From positions 1-48,220 of IMG/VR virus record IMGVR_UViG_3300021964_000119: DNA of 48,220 nucleotides. One strand, 5' to 3'. Shown piece by piece: positions 14,098-21,794 of this stretch. Under the pieces are notes generated by a model, which was not told the DNA's origin, searched no databases, and saw only the letters and a program-made list of their open reading frames with translations. Position numbers and translations under genes: made by a program. Each line of letters opens with the position of its first letter. The stretch's first letter is position 1. Source of the stretch: a virus.

Positions 14098-14808
14098 ATG
14101 CAAGTTTCACAAATTTTTCTTTCTACTAATTCATCAGAAGAGCTTAGCCCTTTCTTGAGGCACGCCACTGGCACCATTGATGCATGTTTTCCCGAAGCAA
14201 AGCATGTCATTTATAACAGCGATTCGCTTCGCGCTTTCATCGCTGATAACTATGAAGAAGAAGTGCTGTGGGCATACGATACGCTTAAGCCATTTTCTTA
14301 CAAGGCGGATCTTGGACGCTTCTGCCTGTTAAATAAACTAGGGGGCTGGTATTTTGATATTGGCGTGAGAGCTTTTAATGGAGTGGAGTTGGGAGATCGA
14401 ATTAAGTTTTTAGCTTTTCGTGATATCCAGCGTTTTAGTTTTACAAGCTGGGCTTGCGCCACAACTGTGCTCTATTCCAAGCCTGATAACCCTGCTTTGC
14501 AAACTGCCATTGAAATGATTGTGGCAAATTGCATTGAGAAATACTACGGCATCACGCCATTATGCCCTACTGGTCCGACTTTGCTCGGCAAGGCATTGGC
14601 TTGTAATGGTAGCGACGCTGATTTTGTTTACGGCGACTACCTTGAACTCACCCCTACGCATGGTCAAAAGAATAGAGCTTTTGTACTTCCTGATGGCACG
14701 ATCATGGCATGGAGCAAGCCTGCAGGCGGTGGCGATTTGAAAGGGCTTGGCGCAAAGGGTGTTAATAATTACAATGAACTGTGGCAGGCCCGTCAAGTGT
14801 ATGACTGA
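14098..14808 (+). CDS. GT32-like glycosyltransferase (DXD-type fold)
   Basis: A 236-residue protein resembling the sugar-transferase DXD (GT32/OCH1-like) family: LKPFSYKADLGRFCLLNKLG followed by GWYFDIGV, equivalent to the family motif GG-x-Y-x-D-x-D. The second Asp is replaced by Gly here (DIG), so metal binding may differ or the enzyme may be altered. Later family-like elements are CPTGPTLLGKAL and a C-terminal Trp-containing segment. It follows the GT4 gene by two bases and overlaps the next gene by eight bases, so the cassette is translated as a unit. Confidence 0.75.
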   Translation: MQVSQIFLSTNSSEELSPFLRHATGTIDACFPEAKHVIYNSDSLRAFIADNYEEEVLWAYDTLKPFSYKADLGRFCLLNKLGGWYFDIGVRAFNGVELGDRIKFLAFRDIQRFSFTSWACATTVLYSKPDNPALQTAIEMIVANCIEKYYGITPLCPTGPTLLGKALACNGSDADFVYGDYLELTPTHGQKNRAFVLPDGTIMAWSKPAGGGDLKGLGAKGVNNYNELWQARQVYD

Positions 14809-15517
14809 TCGCGACGATACTATTTATGCAGTTTGTATTCCGGGCGAAAAAGTACGCTATACGGCTCAGTCTCGCATTGTCCCCATAATGGGAGGCGCGT
14901 ATGCATTGTCAAAAGAAAAACGGGAAAAACTTAGAAAAGAAGATTATGTGTTCGATAACGAAGGAGCTTTTCTTTCTTCGTTAAATGATCGCTGGGGAGA
15001 GTTATCTTGCATACATTGGATGATTCTTAATGCCAGTGAAGACATTATTGGTAACGCACAATATCGACGCAATTGGGTGGAACCTAGTGGTGAATGGTAC
15101 TCCCCTGAGACTTTGTATGTGCCAGAGCCCGCTCAATTTTCTTGCTCTTTAGAGCAACAGTTTTATGGCGGGCATTCGGCGTTTGATGCTCCTGCTATTA
15201 CGCGCGAATTTGCAGATACTGGCAAATGGTTATTTACGCGAGAAGAAATTGATTATTTATGGTCTCAGTCGTCTTTTATTGGATGCAATATGGCGCGAGG
15301 CAGCAGGCGTAATTACAAGCATTTTATGACTGTTTTATTTACAGGGCTTGTTCCAATCTGGGAAAAGCACAAAGAACATTTTCTTTCCATTGAAGGTTAC
15401 GATAAGCGAGCTATTGCATTTATTGCTGAACGCCTTATTACTGGCATGATTCTATGCCGAGACAGAATTCTTCCTGAGATTAACATTGCCACAGCTCCCA
15501 TCTCATTTATCCCTTAA
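14801..15517 (+). CDS. DUF4422-like glycosyltransferase
   Basis: A 238-residue protein starting at the ATG at 14801, inside the end of the previous gene (ATGACTGA). It shows the DUF4422 pattern: an early conserved strand ending RIVPIMGGAY, a DN-x-G-x(5)-SLNDRWGELSCIHWMILN segment matching the family's Asn ... Glu-Leu-Thr ... Trp stretch, and GNAQYRRNW corresponding to G-x-x-H-YRRY-F. DUF4422 proteins are linked to polysaccharide synthesis and are regarded as glycosyltransferases. The His of the last motif is Gln here. It completes the set of three sugar-transfer proteins. Confidence 0.7.
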   Translation: MTDRDDTIYAVCIPGEKVRYTAQSRIVPIMGGAYALSKEKREKLRKEDYVFDNEGAFLSSLNDRWGELSCIHWMILNASEDIIGNAQYRRNWVEPSGEWYSPETLYVPEPAQFSCSLEQQFYGGHSAFDAPAITREFADTGKWLFTREEIDYLWSQSSFIGCNMARGSRRNYKHFMTVLFTGLVPIWEKHKEHFLSIEGYDKRAIAFIAERLITGMILCRDRILPEINIATAPISFIP

Positions 15518-15519
15518 TC

Positions 15520-16053
15520 ATGGCTCACAAAGAACAATCTGATTACATTGCTTCAGTTAAAGAACAGTTTTCTTCTTTTTTCCATGGAGGAAGAGTATTG
15601 GAAATTGGCAGCTTAAACATTAATGGAACAGTGCGCAAATTTTTCAACGCAGAAGAATACATTGGTGTAGATGTTGGAAACGGCCCTGGCGTAGACGTTG
15701 TGATTAGCGGCCATGAATATGACGACGATAAGCTTTTTGATTGCACCATTTCTTGTGAATGCTTTGAGCACAATCCTTACTGGGCAGAAACGTTCGCCAA
15801 CATGGTGAGACTGACCAAGAATGGTGGTCTTGTTATCTTTACTTGCGCAACCACTGGACGCCCAGAGCATGGCACTGAAAGAACGACGCCACAAGATTCC
15901 CCGTTAACCATTGCAAAGGGCTGGTCATACTACCGCAATTTGACGCGAGAAGATTTTGAAGAAGCTTTTGAATTTGACAGCATGTTCAGTCAAAAGTGTT
16001 TTAGCCTTAATAGCAGCTCTTGTGATTTGTACTTCTGGGGAATCAAAAAATGA
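15520..16053 (+). CDS. SAM-dependent methyltransferase (class I)
   Basis: A 177-residue Rossmann-fold methyltransferase. Motif I is VLEIGSLNINGTVR (residues about 26-39), the acidic residue after strand 2 is in YIGVDVG, motif III/IV is CTISCECFEHNPYW, and a later strand GGLVIFTCATTG fits motif VI. The SLNINGTVR variant is like those of methyltransferases in sugar-modification loci. It may O-methylate the glycan made by the neighbouring transferases; this is inferred from context. Its stop overlaps the next start (ATGA). Confidence 0.8.
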   Translation: MAHKEQSDYIASVKEQFSSFFHGGRVLEIGSLNINGTVRKFFNAEEYIGVDVGNGPGVDVVISGHEYDDDKLFDCTISCECFEHNPYWAETFANMVRLTKNGGLVIFTCATTGRPEHGTERTTPQDSPLTIAKGWSYYRNLTREDFEEAFEFDSMFSQKCFSLNSSSCDLYFWGIKK

Positions 16054-16355
16054 CCAAGAAAGAAAAGCAGGCAAAAATTCGCCTTGTCATGAAAGAATTT
16101 AAGAGTGGCAAGCTAAAGAGTAGCAGCGGAGAGAAAGTAACAACTCCGGCCCAGGCATTAGCGATTGCGCTTTCCGAAGCTGGCATGTCGCGTAAGCCCA
16201 AGAAAGACCAAAGCGACGAATACTATATGGGCTTCTTCAAGGAGATTGCTGGAGAAGAGGAAGAGGAAGGGGAAGAGGAAATGGATGAAAGTGCAGGTGA
16301 GGCCCGCTGTCGTGGCTATCTAAAGACTGTTGCGAAGAATAAAAAAAAGAACTAA
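16050..16355 (+). CDS. DUF6496-like protein, zero-frame product
   Basis: A 101-residue protein. Residues 8-48 (KIRLVMKEFKSGKLKSSSGE ... ALAIALSEAGMSRK) match the DUF6496 pattern of short phage proteins, in which a helix and a K-S-rich turn are followed by an A-IA-ALSEAG helix. Then come a strongly acidic stretch (EEEEEGEEEMDES) and the segment CRGYLKTVAKNKKKN. The last codons form a slippery A-AAA-AAG site followed by a hairpin, so part of the ribosomes should shift to the -1 frame and make the longer protein listed separately. Confidence 0.75.
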   Translation: MTKKEKQAKIRLVMKEFKSGKLKSSSGEKVTTPAQALAIALSEAGMSRKPKKDQSDEYYMGFFKEIAGEEEEEGEEEMDESAGEARCRGYLKTVAKNKKKN

Positions 16356-16702
16356 GGGGAGACGCTGAGAGCTTCTCCCCTCCTGCTGGTGTTAGAACTG
16401 CGGCACGTCGCGGCCTTGAGTTGCGTAAGAAACACGGCAAAGGGGGGTTAAGTACGCAGGAGGCGGGAAAGCAGGGAATTGGTAGTGGCGTGGCGAGGGC
16501 TAGTAATTTAGCTAGTGGTGACAAAATTAGTTTTGCCACTATTAAGCGCATGGCCGCATTTTTCTCTCGCCATGAAAAGAATAAAAGCGGGGGAGAAGAT
16601 GATGCTGGTTATATTGCATGGCTCCTATGGGGAGGTGATGCTGGTAGGGCGTGGGCTAATCGCATTATTAAGATGGTGGAAAGTCGCAATAAAGACCAAT
16701 GA
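16050..16702 (+). CDS. Longer product made by -1 frameshift (DUF6496-like plus second domain)
   Basis: After tandem slippage on A-AAA-AAG (16343-16349) translation continues in the -1 frame from the GAA at 16349 to the stop at 16700-16702. The added part begins ELRGDAESFSPPAGV and continues RTAARRGLELRKKHGKGG, GIGSGVARASNL, DKISFATIKRMAAFFSRHEK and AGYIAWLLWGGDAGRAWA, a pattern known from phage proteins that normally sit next to the first domain. The second ORF has no ATG near its start: the open frame begins at 16343 and the PPAGVRTAARRGLEL segment lies before any good start codon. That is strong support for frameshifting. A sequencing error is the main alternative. The product is about 217 residues long. 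Confidence 0.7.
16343..16381 (+). promoter_or_regulatory. Programmed -1 frameshift signal
   Basis: The in-frame heptamer A-AAA-AAG (the dnaX-type slippery site) at 16343-16349 is followed after five bases by an eight-pair hairpin, aggggaga (16355-16362) with tctcccct (16374-16381). An inner gct/agc pair lies inside the loop. Slippery site, spacing and stem match the known design of stimulated -1 frameshifting. Confidence 0.75.
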
Positions 16703-17010
16703 GCGAATACGTGCGTGTCATTGAAGAAGAAGACGAAGGCATTGGTCTGCTGCAGGCATTGTCTATTCTTTCTGCCAACGAACACCGCAACACTTCACGA
16801 TGGGAGCTAGTAGAAAAACAATGCTTTAAGAATGGCCGTCTTGACGAGACTCATATTTATGTGATGAGCGTTTACGACAAGCCTGATGAGCATTTTGAGC
16901 CAACCAAGTTTCTTACGTTTGAAATTGAAGCAATGGCCAAGTCATATGTCATGGAAGGCATTGAAGCTCAGCTTTCTTCCATTCGCGACGACGATGATGA
17001 TGATGATTGA
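16699..17010 (+). CDS. Small hypothetical protein with poly-Asp tail
   Basis: A 103-residue protein that starts with ATGA overlap on the previous stop. It has an alpha/beta look (EYVRVIEEEDEGIGLLQAL, THIYVMSVYDK, TKFLTFEIEA) and ends in seven Asp residues encoded by a gat/gac run. Acidic tails occur in DNA-mimic and chaperone-like phage proteins, but no function can be assigned. It is the last plus-strand gene before the antisense insert. Confidence 0.7.
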   Translation: MSEYVRVIEEEDEGIGLLQALSILSANEHRNTSRWELVEKQCFKNGRLDETHIYVMSVYDKPDEHFEPTKFLTFEIEAMAKSYVMEGIEAQLSSIRDDDDDDD

Positions 17011-17047
17011 TTAGTTGTTTTCTTGATAATCGGCAGTTATTAAGAAA

Positions 17048-17323
17048 TCAATTAATTTTTGCAATAAATGATGGATAGCCCATCAGCCATAGCACGCTGA
17101 CGTCGTAGAGACCGCTGAGTGTGACAATTTGCACGACAGACGGCTCTGTTTGCCCTTTTTCTATTCGGCAATAGGTGGATTGACCTATGTGAAGCGCTTC
17201 TGCCGCGTCTCGCTGAGATAGGCCATTGTTTAATCTGGCATCTTTAATGCGCGATGCAATAAGCATGCGCCTTTGGTGGTGAGGCAGCTTCATGCCATTG
17301 ACAGTGCTTGCTAAAAATCTCAT
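17048..17323 (-). CDS. XRE-family helix-turn-helix regulator
   Basis: A 91-residue protein with a Cro/CI-type helix-turn-helix: RIKDARLNNGLSQRDAAEAL, then IGQSTYCRIEKGQTEPSVVQ and the supporting helices ending SVLWLMGYPSF. It is co-directional with the endonuclease gene at 17320-17853 and overlaps it by four bases (ATGA). Together they form an antisense two-gene unit inside the plus-strand head operon. The regulator may control expression of the endonuclease rather than a lysis/lysogeny switch, because no integrase or second repressor is seen. Confidence 0.85.
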   Translation of the reverse strand: MRFLASTVNGMKLPHHQRRMLIASRIKDARLNNGLSQRDAAEALHIGQSTYCRIEKGQTEPSVVQIVTLSGLYDVSVLWLMGYPSFIAKIN

Positions 17324-17853
17324 GACATCGCGTGCTTGCTAACTTTCCATCCCTTGATCTGCTTAAGCCTGCCGTTAATCACATCGTAAACATGCGCTCG
17401 GTTTATGTCGTGCTCCCTGCAGAATTCCCGCAGGTTTAAGGTGACATGTATAGACCCGCTGGGCGAAGTGAAGTGGTAAAAGTAGCCGCGAGATCCAGCG
17501 CACAAAGATTTAATCCATTTTTGCTTTCTGTTTGCTTTCTGTTTAATAGTTAGCCTTTCCGTCGTATTTCCTCTCCAAGCAAATTTGGATGTAGTTTGCT
17601 TGGCTTTATTTGCAAAATGTGGATTTATATCCACTTCATAGTATTGATGTAATTTTACTTCCGCCTCAAGAGCCTCTTGTTCTGTATTAAATACTTCAAG
17701 AATTATTTTGCACGTGGGCTTGAATGTTTTATCGGTGTAACTTCCAAAGTAGTTAACATCATTTTCTGGGGGCACGTTTGACGAGCGCTTGCCAATATAG
17801 CCACGCCCCCACTGCTCGTAGGAGTAATAGACATAGTGCCACTTTGCGCCCAT
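17320..17853 (-). CDS. GIY-YIG homing endonuclease
   Basis: A 177-residue free-standing homing endonuclease. The N-terminal GIY-YIG domain shows YVYYSYEQWGRGYIGKR, with the family's YVY and GYIG strands, followed by NYFGSY and the helix around EQEALEAEVKLHQYY, where a catalytic Glu is expected. The C-terminal part NLREFCREHDINRAHVYDVI followed by NGRLKQIKGW is a NUMOD/IENR-type helix-turn-helix DNA-binding repeat. Such enzymes cut intronless or endonuclease-less relatives so that their own gene is copied in. It is antisense to the surrounding head genes and followed by an XRE regulator. Confidence 0.85.
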   Translation of the reverse strand: MGAKWHYVYYSYEQWGRGYIGKRSSNVPPENDVNYFGSYTDKTFKPTCKIILEVFNTEQEALEAEVKLHQYYEVDINPHFANKAKQTTSKFAWRGNTTERLTIKQKANRKQKWIKSLCAGSRGYFYHFTSPSGSIHVTLNLREFCREHDINRAHVYDVINGRLKQIKGWKVSKHAMS

Positions 17854-17912
17854 TGATCTATGTTTGAATCATGGCCTGAATGCTAACACATTCTTTGGTT
17901 TATTATGTAAAT

Positions 17913-19109
17913 ATGGACTTCCAAAACGGCTTCCGTTACGATGTTTCCACCATCCAGAACTACGAGTTCACGGATGAGGGCTATTTGCGCGTAAAAGCGC
18001 GAATTGCCCGTACTGGTATTCAGTCGTATACAGATGCAAGTGGCGGTGTCCGCTTGGAGTATAGGCCCGAGGACGAAGTGGCTTCGCAAGAAGCCCTTGA
18101 TAGTTTTCGGGAGAAGTGCGTAACCAAGGAGCATCCTCCGGTGCTGCTTGATGCCGCCAATACGAAAGACTATGCAGTTGGTTTTACCAGTGCAGATGTC
18201 TCATACTCTGATGGCTTTGTTGAAAGCACTCTGACTGTAACCGACAAGGAAACTATTGATTCAATCATGCGTGGAGACGTGCGTGAAGTTTCATGTGGTT
18301 ATAAAGTTGATTACAGTCCAGAGCCTGGCGTTACGTCTGACGGCCAACATTATGATGGCATTCAGCGAAACATTCGTGGTAATCACGTTGCCATTGTCAA
18401 CAGGGCTAGAGGTGGGGCGCAGGTGCGCCTCATGCTTGATTCAGCGGATGCCGCTGTCAACGATTTAATCACTCCCCAAAAGGAACAAATTATGTCTGCA
18501 AACATTGTGTTTGACGGCGTTTCCTTTGAGGCGGATGCAGCTCTTGCGGCTGCCATTGCTGCTGAGCGTGAAGACGCAAAAGGCAGCTACGCCGAAATGA
18601 AGCGTCGTTATGAAGACGCCATGGCCGAAGCCTCCAAAATGAAGGAAGAAATGGACGCCATGGAAAAAGAAATGAAGGGCAAAATGGACGCTGCCGAAGG
18701 CCGCGCCGATGCCCTGGCCGAGCAAGTCGAAGAACTAAACGGAGAGCTTGCTGCTGCCAAGGAAATCAATCTTGATTCCATGGTAGAAGAGCGTGTTGCT
18801 CTCATTGAAAAAGCAAAGCCTGTGCTTGATGCTGCCTATTCCTTCTCTGGTAAAGATGCTCGTGAAGTGATGGTGGATGCTATCAAGGCAGTGCGTGGTG
18901 ATGAGCTCGATCTTTCTGAGAAGAGCGATGACTACGTGCAGGCAATGTTTGACACTCTTTCCGAGGGTCGTTCTGACTCTGCCACCACTGATGAGCTGCG
19001 TAAAGCCGTAGCTTCCATTGCTTCTCCAATGTCTGCTCCTTCTTCCTACATGGAAGCTCTGCAGAATGCTTGGAAGAAGCCCCTTTCCATCTCCAAGGAG
19101 GCTAAGTAA
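17913..19109 (+). CDS. Prohead protease (DUF2213-like) fused to scaffold
   Basis: A protein of 398 residues from the ATG at 17913; an ATG at 17880 would add eleven residues. The N-terminal half resembles DUF2213 prohead proteases: KEHPPVLLDAANTKDYAVGF, then VREVSCGYKVDYSPE and QRNIRGNHVAIVNRARGGAQ, in which His and Ser could form the catalytic pair. From about residue 215 a long acidic coiled coil follows (MKRRYEDAMAEASKMKEEMD and on), the typical scaffold part cleaved during head maturation. The position right before cement and capsid genes is standard. The fused form lets the protease travel inside the prohead. Confidence 0.8.
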   Translation: MDFQNGFRYDVSTIQNYEFTDEGYLRVKARIARTGIQSYTDASGGVRLEYRPEDEVASQEALDSFREKCVTKEHPPVLLDAANTKDYAVGFTSADVSYSDGFVESTLTVTDKETIDSIMRGDVREVSCGYKVDYSPEPGVTSDGQHYDGIQRNIRGNHVAIVNRARGGAQVRLMLDSADAAVNDLITPQKEQIMSANIVFDGVSFEADAALAAAIAAEREDAKGSYAEMKRRYEDAMAEASKMKEEMDAMEKEMKGKMDAAEGRADALAEQVEELNGELAAAKEINLDSMVEERVALIEKAKPVLDAAYSFSGKDAREVMVDAIKAVRGDELDLSEKSDDYVQAMFDTLSEGRSDSATTDELRKAVASIASPMSAPSSYMEALQNAWKKPLSISKEAK

Positions 19110-19111
19110 TC

Positions 19112-19672
19112 ATGGCCGTAACTTTTACTGCTTCGGGCTCGCCCACAGCAGGTGGTGTGCAACAGACTTATGCTCTGGAGCATGACGCACTGCTCGAAGG
19201 TCAACTGTCCGACATTCGTGATAACACTATTATCACCCGCGTTAACGAAACCGCCGTTGTCATTCCCTTTGGTAATGGCGTGGTGTATGACAGCACTGGT
19301 ACTGGTGGTACTGGCGCCAAAACTCTTTCTGCCTCCGGCGACACCTTCCTGGGCGTGAACGTTCTCACTTATGTGGACGAAACCGCTCTGGATGCCAACA
19401 GCCGTCCTGGCGTGAAAGTGGATCAACTGATGAACGTAGCTAGCGAAGGTGCAGTTGCCGTGTATGTGCATGGTGCTGTTAATCCTTCCACTGCAGTTCG
19501 TGTGATTCACACTGCTACTGGCGTCAAGTACGCTGGCCGCTTTAACAATGCTGCCATTGCTGGCAAAACTGCTGTTCTGTCGAATGCTCGCTATCTCACC
19601 ACTACAACTGGTGACGGTATTGCCATTCTGGAACTGAACGGCCCCTCGTTCACTCTCACTGGCGATTCCTGA
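19112..19672 (+). CDS. Head decoration (cement) protein
   Basis: A 186-residue, Gly/Thr/Ala-rich, all-beta protein directly before the major capsid gene. It contains segments such as NTIITRVNETAVVIPFGNGV and GVKVDQLMNVASEGAVAVYV that resemble the structural cement proteins (Gp24-like) of siphoviruses using DUF2184 capsids. It should bind the outside of the expanded capsid and stabilise it. Very good codon use and a strong Shine-Dalgarno for the next gene suggest high expression of both. The exact family is inferred from position and composition. Confidence 0.65.
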   Translation: MAVTFTASGSPTAGGVQQTYALEHDALLEGQLSDIRDNTIITRVNETAVVIPFGNGVVYDSTGTGGTGAKTLSASGDTFLGVNVLTYVDETALDANSRPGVKVDQLMNVASEGAVAVYVHGAVNPSTAVRVIHTATGVKYAGRFNNAAIAGKTAVLSNARYLTTTTGDGIAILELNGPSFTLTGDS

Positions 19673-19675
19673 TAG

Positions 19676-19683
19676 GAGGTCTT
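19676..19683 (+). promoter_or_regulatory. Strong ribosome-binding site of the capsid gene
   Basis: The sequence AGGAGGTC just before the capsid ATG at 19688 is nearly a full anti-16S match, the best in the window. It fits the need for many capsid copies. Confidence 0.8.
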
Positions 19684-19687
19684 AACC

Positions 19688-20596
19688 ATGTCTGAATTCC
19701 GTATGGATGATGCGGGTCTGTTCCTTGAGCGCCAGCTTGAGTACATCCGCCCCCAAGTTTTTGAAGTGCAGTATGCGGATATTAAATATCCGACCATTCT
19801 GCCTGTTACCAGTGAAGCTGGTCCTGGCTCCCAGACTTTCACCTATCGCATCATGGACTCCACTGGTGAGTTCAAGCTGATTGCTGATGCTGCTGATGAT
19901 CTGCCCCGTGCCGACATCAGCCAAGTTGAGAAGAGCATCAACATCCGCTCTTTTGGTGGTTCGTTCGGTTACACCGTACAGGAACTGCGTGCCGCTCAAA
20001 TGGCCAATATTGCTCTGGAGCAGCGCCGTGCTGCTGCTGTGCGCCGTGCCTATGAGGAGAAAGTGGAAGATGTGGCGATGTTCGGTGAGAGCAGCGTCGG
20101 TCTGGCTGGTTTCTTCAACAATTCCACCGTGGATGTTGTTGCTGCTGATAAGTGGTTCACTGATAGTGGCACCACTGCCCAGGAAATGCTGGAGCTGTTG
20201 AACTATGGCGTGAGCGCTATCATCAACGCCTCTCAGATGAAGGAAACTCCTGATACTATCCTCATGGCTTATGAGGATTACAACAAGGTCAGCACCACTC
20301 GTAACTCTGATTCTTCGGACGTTACCGTGCTGGAATATTTCCTGCGTACCAATCCTTACATCCGTAATGTTGAGCCTATCAACCAACTGGATGCAAGCAA
20401 AGGCGCTTTGAATACCAACCGTATGGTTGTGTACAAGCGCGATCCTGAGAAGCTGCAACTGCACATTCCTCAGCCCCTTGAGCTCTTCCCGCCTCAACAG
20501 CGCGGTCTTGAGTTCATCGTCCCTGCTCATGCTCGCGTGGGTGGCCTGGCTCTGTACTATCCCAAGAGCGTTATTTACGTTCAAGCTTCTAGCTGA
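19688..20596 (+). CDS. Major capsid protein (DUF2184-like)
   Basis: A 302-residue HK97-fold capsid protein of the DUF2184 type: MSEFRMDDAGLFLERQLEYI at the N-terminus, then YADIKYPTILPV, a QTFTYRIMDSTGEFKL strand, SFGYTVQELRAAQMANIALE along the spine helix, FFNNSTVD, and the C-terminal strands PLELFPPQQRGLEFIVPAHA and RVGGLALYYP. It forms the icosahedral shell. A very strong Shine-Dalgarno precedes it, and protease/scaffold and cement genes lie directly upstream. No delta-domain extension is seen, in keeping with a separate scaffold. A 300-codon mirror ORF on the minus strand is a codon-bias shadow. Confidence 0.9.
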   Translation: MSEFRMDDAGLFLERQLEYIRPQVFEVQYADIKYPTILPVTSEAGPGSQTFTYRIMDSTGEFKLIADAADDLPRADISQVEKSINIRSFGGSFGYTVQELRAAQMANIALEQRRAAAVRRAYEEKVEDVAMFGESSVGLAGFFNNSTVDVVAADKWFTDSGTTAQEMLELLNYGVSAIINASQMKETPDTILMAYEDYNKVSTTRNSDSSDVTVLEYFLRTNPYIRNVEPINQLDASKGALNTNRMVVYKRDPEKLQLHIPQPLELFPPQQRGLEFIVPAHARVGGLALYYPKSVIYVQASS

Positions 20597-20651
20597 GGAT
20601 AGTTAATTAAGGGAGGGACGTTAAGCTATGGACAATTGTTTCTTTTGAACA

Positions 20652-21038
20652 ATGCTCATTGCTTATCGTCCCGAACTTGAAAACCCGCCTCGCGAGGGCG
20701 GGTTTGGCATTATTACACAAGCTGGCATGATTCAGCTTACGCCTGGTCTTAATCAGGAAATTCCTGAAAGCCAATGGAAAGTAGCTCGTGAGAATAAGGC
20801 GGTTAAACGTCTTATGAACATTGGAGCCATTGAGGAAGTAAGGGAGCAAATCATGGTGGAAGATGTGCCACAAGATGTGCAAACGCTTTCTCAGATGCCG
20901 TTGGTGGAAGCCATTCGCATGATTGAACTTATTCATGATCCTGATCAATTGGGGGCATGGAAAAAGATTGAAGGGCGAGTAAGGGTGCGTAATGCCATTA
21001 ATAAGCGCATTGAAAGCATTCGCATTGGGAAAGCCTGA
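20652..21038 (+). CDS. Hypothetical head-tail connector-region protein
   Basis: A 128-residue protein between the capsid and connector genes. The first 20 codons contain a perfect nine-pair GC-rich hairpin (20681-20705) that looks like a terminator, so the real start could be the internal ATG at 20726 (GMIQLTPG). The body is helical (WKVARENKAVKRLMNIGAIE, PLVEAIRMIELIHDPDQLGA). No family recognised; a role in head completion or as a small capsid-linked protein would fit the position. Confidence 0.65.
   Translation: MLIAYRPELENPPREGGFGIITQAGMIQLTPGLNQEIPESQWKVARENKAVKRLMNIGAIEEVREQIMVEDVPQDVQTLSQMPLVEAIRMIELIHDPDQLGAWKKIEGRVRVRNAINKRIESIRIGKA
20681..20705 (+). terminator. Terminator-like hairpin downstream of the capsid gene, inside the next ORF
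   Basis: Arms aaacccgcc and ggcgggttt pair perfectly over nine bases around the loop tcgcgag. It lies 85 bases after the capsid stop and within codons 10-18 of the next ORF. It could attenuate transcription after the capsid gene. Confidence 0.5.
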
Positions 21039-21040
21039 TT

Positions 21041-21352
21041 ATGGCCGTCACTTATGCAAGCTTCCTTGAGCGTTTCCCTGAATTTTCTCCCCACCCATCG
21101 GGGATTGTAAATGGAGCTATCTCTGAAGCCACTTATGACGCTTCAGAAGATGTGTTTGGGGATCAAACTGATAGGGCAGTTAAATTTCTTGCTGCTCATA
21201 TTATTGCCATTCAACTTGCACAAATGGGCATTCAAATTGAAGCCACAACTGGCAAGGTGTATGGAGAGGGGCTAGATGCCACTCAATACGGTCAAGAGTT
21301 CAAGCGTCTTTTGAATCTTCTTCCTTCTTCTGCTGTTGGTTTTGTTGTATGA
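21041..21352 (+). CDS. Head-tail connector (DUF4054/adaptor-like)
   Basis: A 103-residue protein with the DUF4054/gp6-like pattern: YASFLERFPEF at the start, GAISEATYDASEDVFGDQTD as the middle helix, and AVKFLAAHIIAIQLAQMG as the main helix. Adaptor proteins of this type bind under the portal and open the way for the stopper. It overlaps the next gene by four bases. The position after the capsid and before a likely stopper supports the call. Confidence 0.75.
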   Translation: MAVTYASFLERFPEFSPHPSGIVNGAISEATYDASEDVFGDQTDRAVKFLAAHIIAIQLAQMGIQIEATTGKVYGEGLDATQYGQEFKRLLNLLPSSAVGFVV

Positions 21353-21738
21353 GCAATTTCCTGGAGCCACTTGCCAATGCCACACTGGTGTGGTCAGTGG
21401 CTTCAGGCTATGTGCTTGACAATGAAACAGGGAATTACGTGGCAATGGCAACGGGCGTCACTTATTACGCATCGTTAAAGCAAAAACGTAATCCTCAGTA
21501 TGATTATTTGCTTGGTGCTGATCAGACGGCTGTCTACATGGAAGGCCGTCTGACTAATCCATTAGCGCTTTCGGGCGTCACTCCTGGTGATTCAGCTCAA
21601 GCAACAATCAATGGAAGAGAAGGAAGGTTTGAGCTATTGCCAAACGAAGAAATTGCTATTCATTATTGGCAATTTTTGGGCACGCCAATTAGGGGAATTT
21701 TTAGACTAATTGGCAAAGGGAGCGTTGACAACGTTTGA
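21349..21738 (+). CDS. Probable head closure (stopper) protein
   Basis: A 129-residue all-beta protein starting with ATGA overlap on the adaptor gene. Segments include VTYYASLKQKRNPQY, DQTAVYMEGRLTNPLAL and the C-terminal strands HYWQFLGTPIRGIFRLIG. Its length, fold class and place between adaptor and tail-tube gene fit a head closure protein that plugs the connector until DNA ejection. No specific family motif was recognised. Confidence 0.55.
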   Translation: MSNFLEPLANATLVWSVASGYVLDNETGNYVAMATGVTYYASLKQKRNPQYDYLLGADQTAVYMEGRLTNPLALSGVTPGDSAQATINGREGRFELLPNEEIAIHYWQFLGTPIRGIFRLIGKGSVDNV

Positions 21739-21794
21739 TCGCCCCGATCAAGCCTTCCTTCGCTTAATCATTTTCTTCCATTGAGGATCTTCTC

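Noticed and set aside
17048-17323. Lysogeny repressor
   Set aside because: Only one XRE protein is present, it is tied to a homing endonuclease, and there is no integrase, excisionase or opposing Cro gene in the window.
19682-20584. A 300-codon minus-strand ORF opposite the major capsid gene
   Set aside because: It mirrors the codon bias of the capsid gene, has no family motif and no leader, and the capsid frame is certain.
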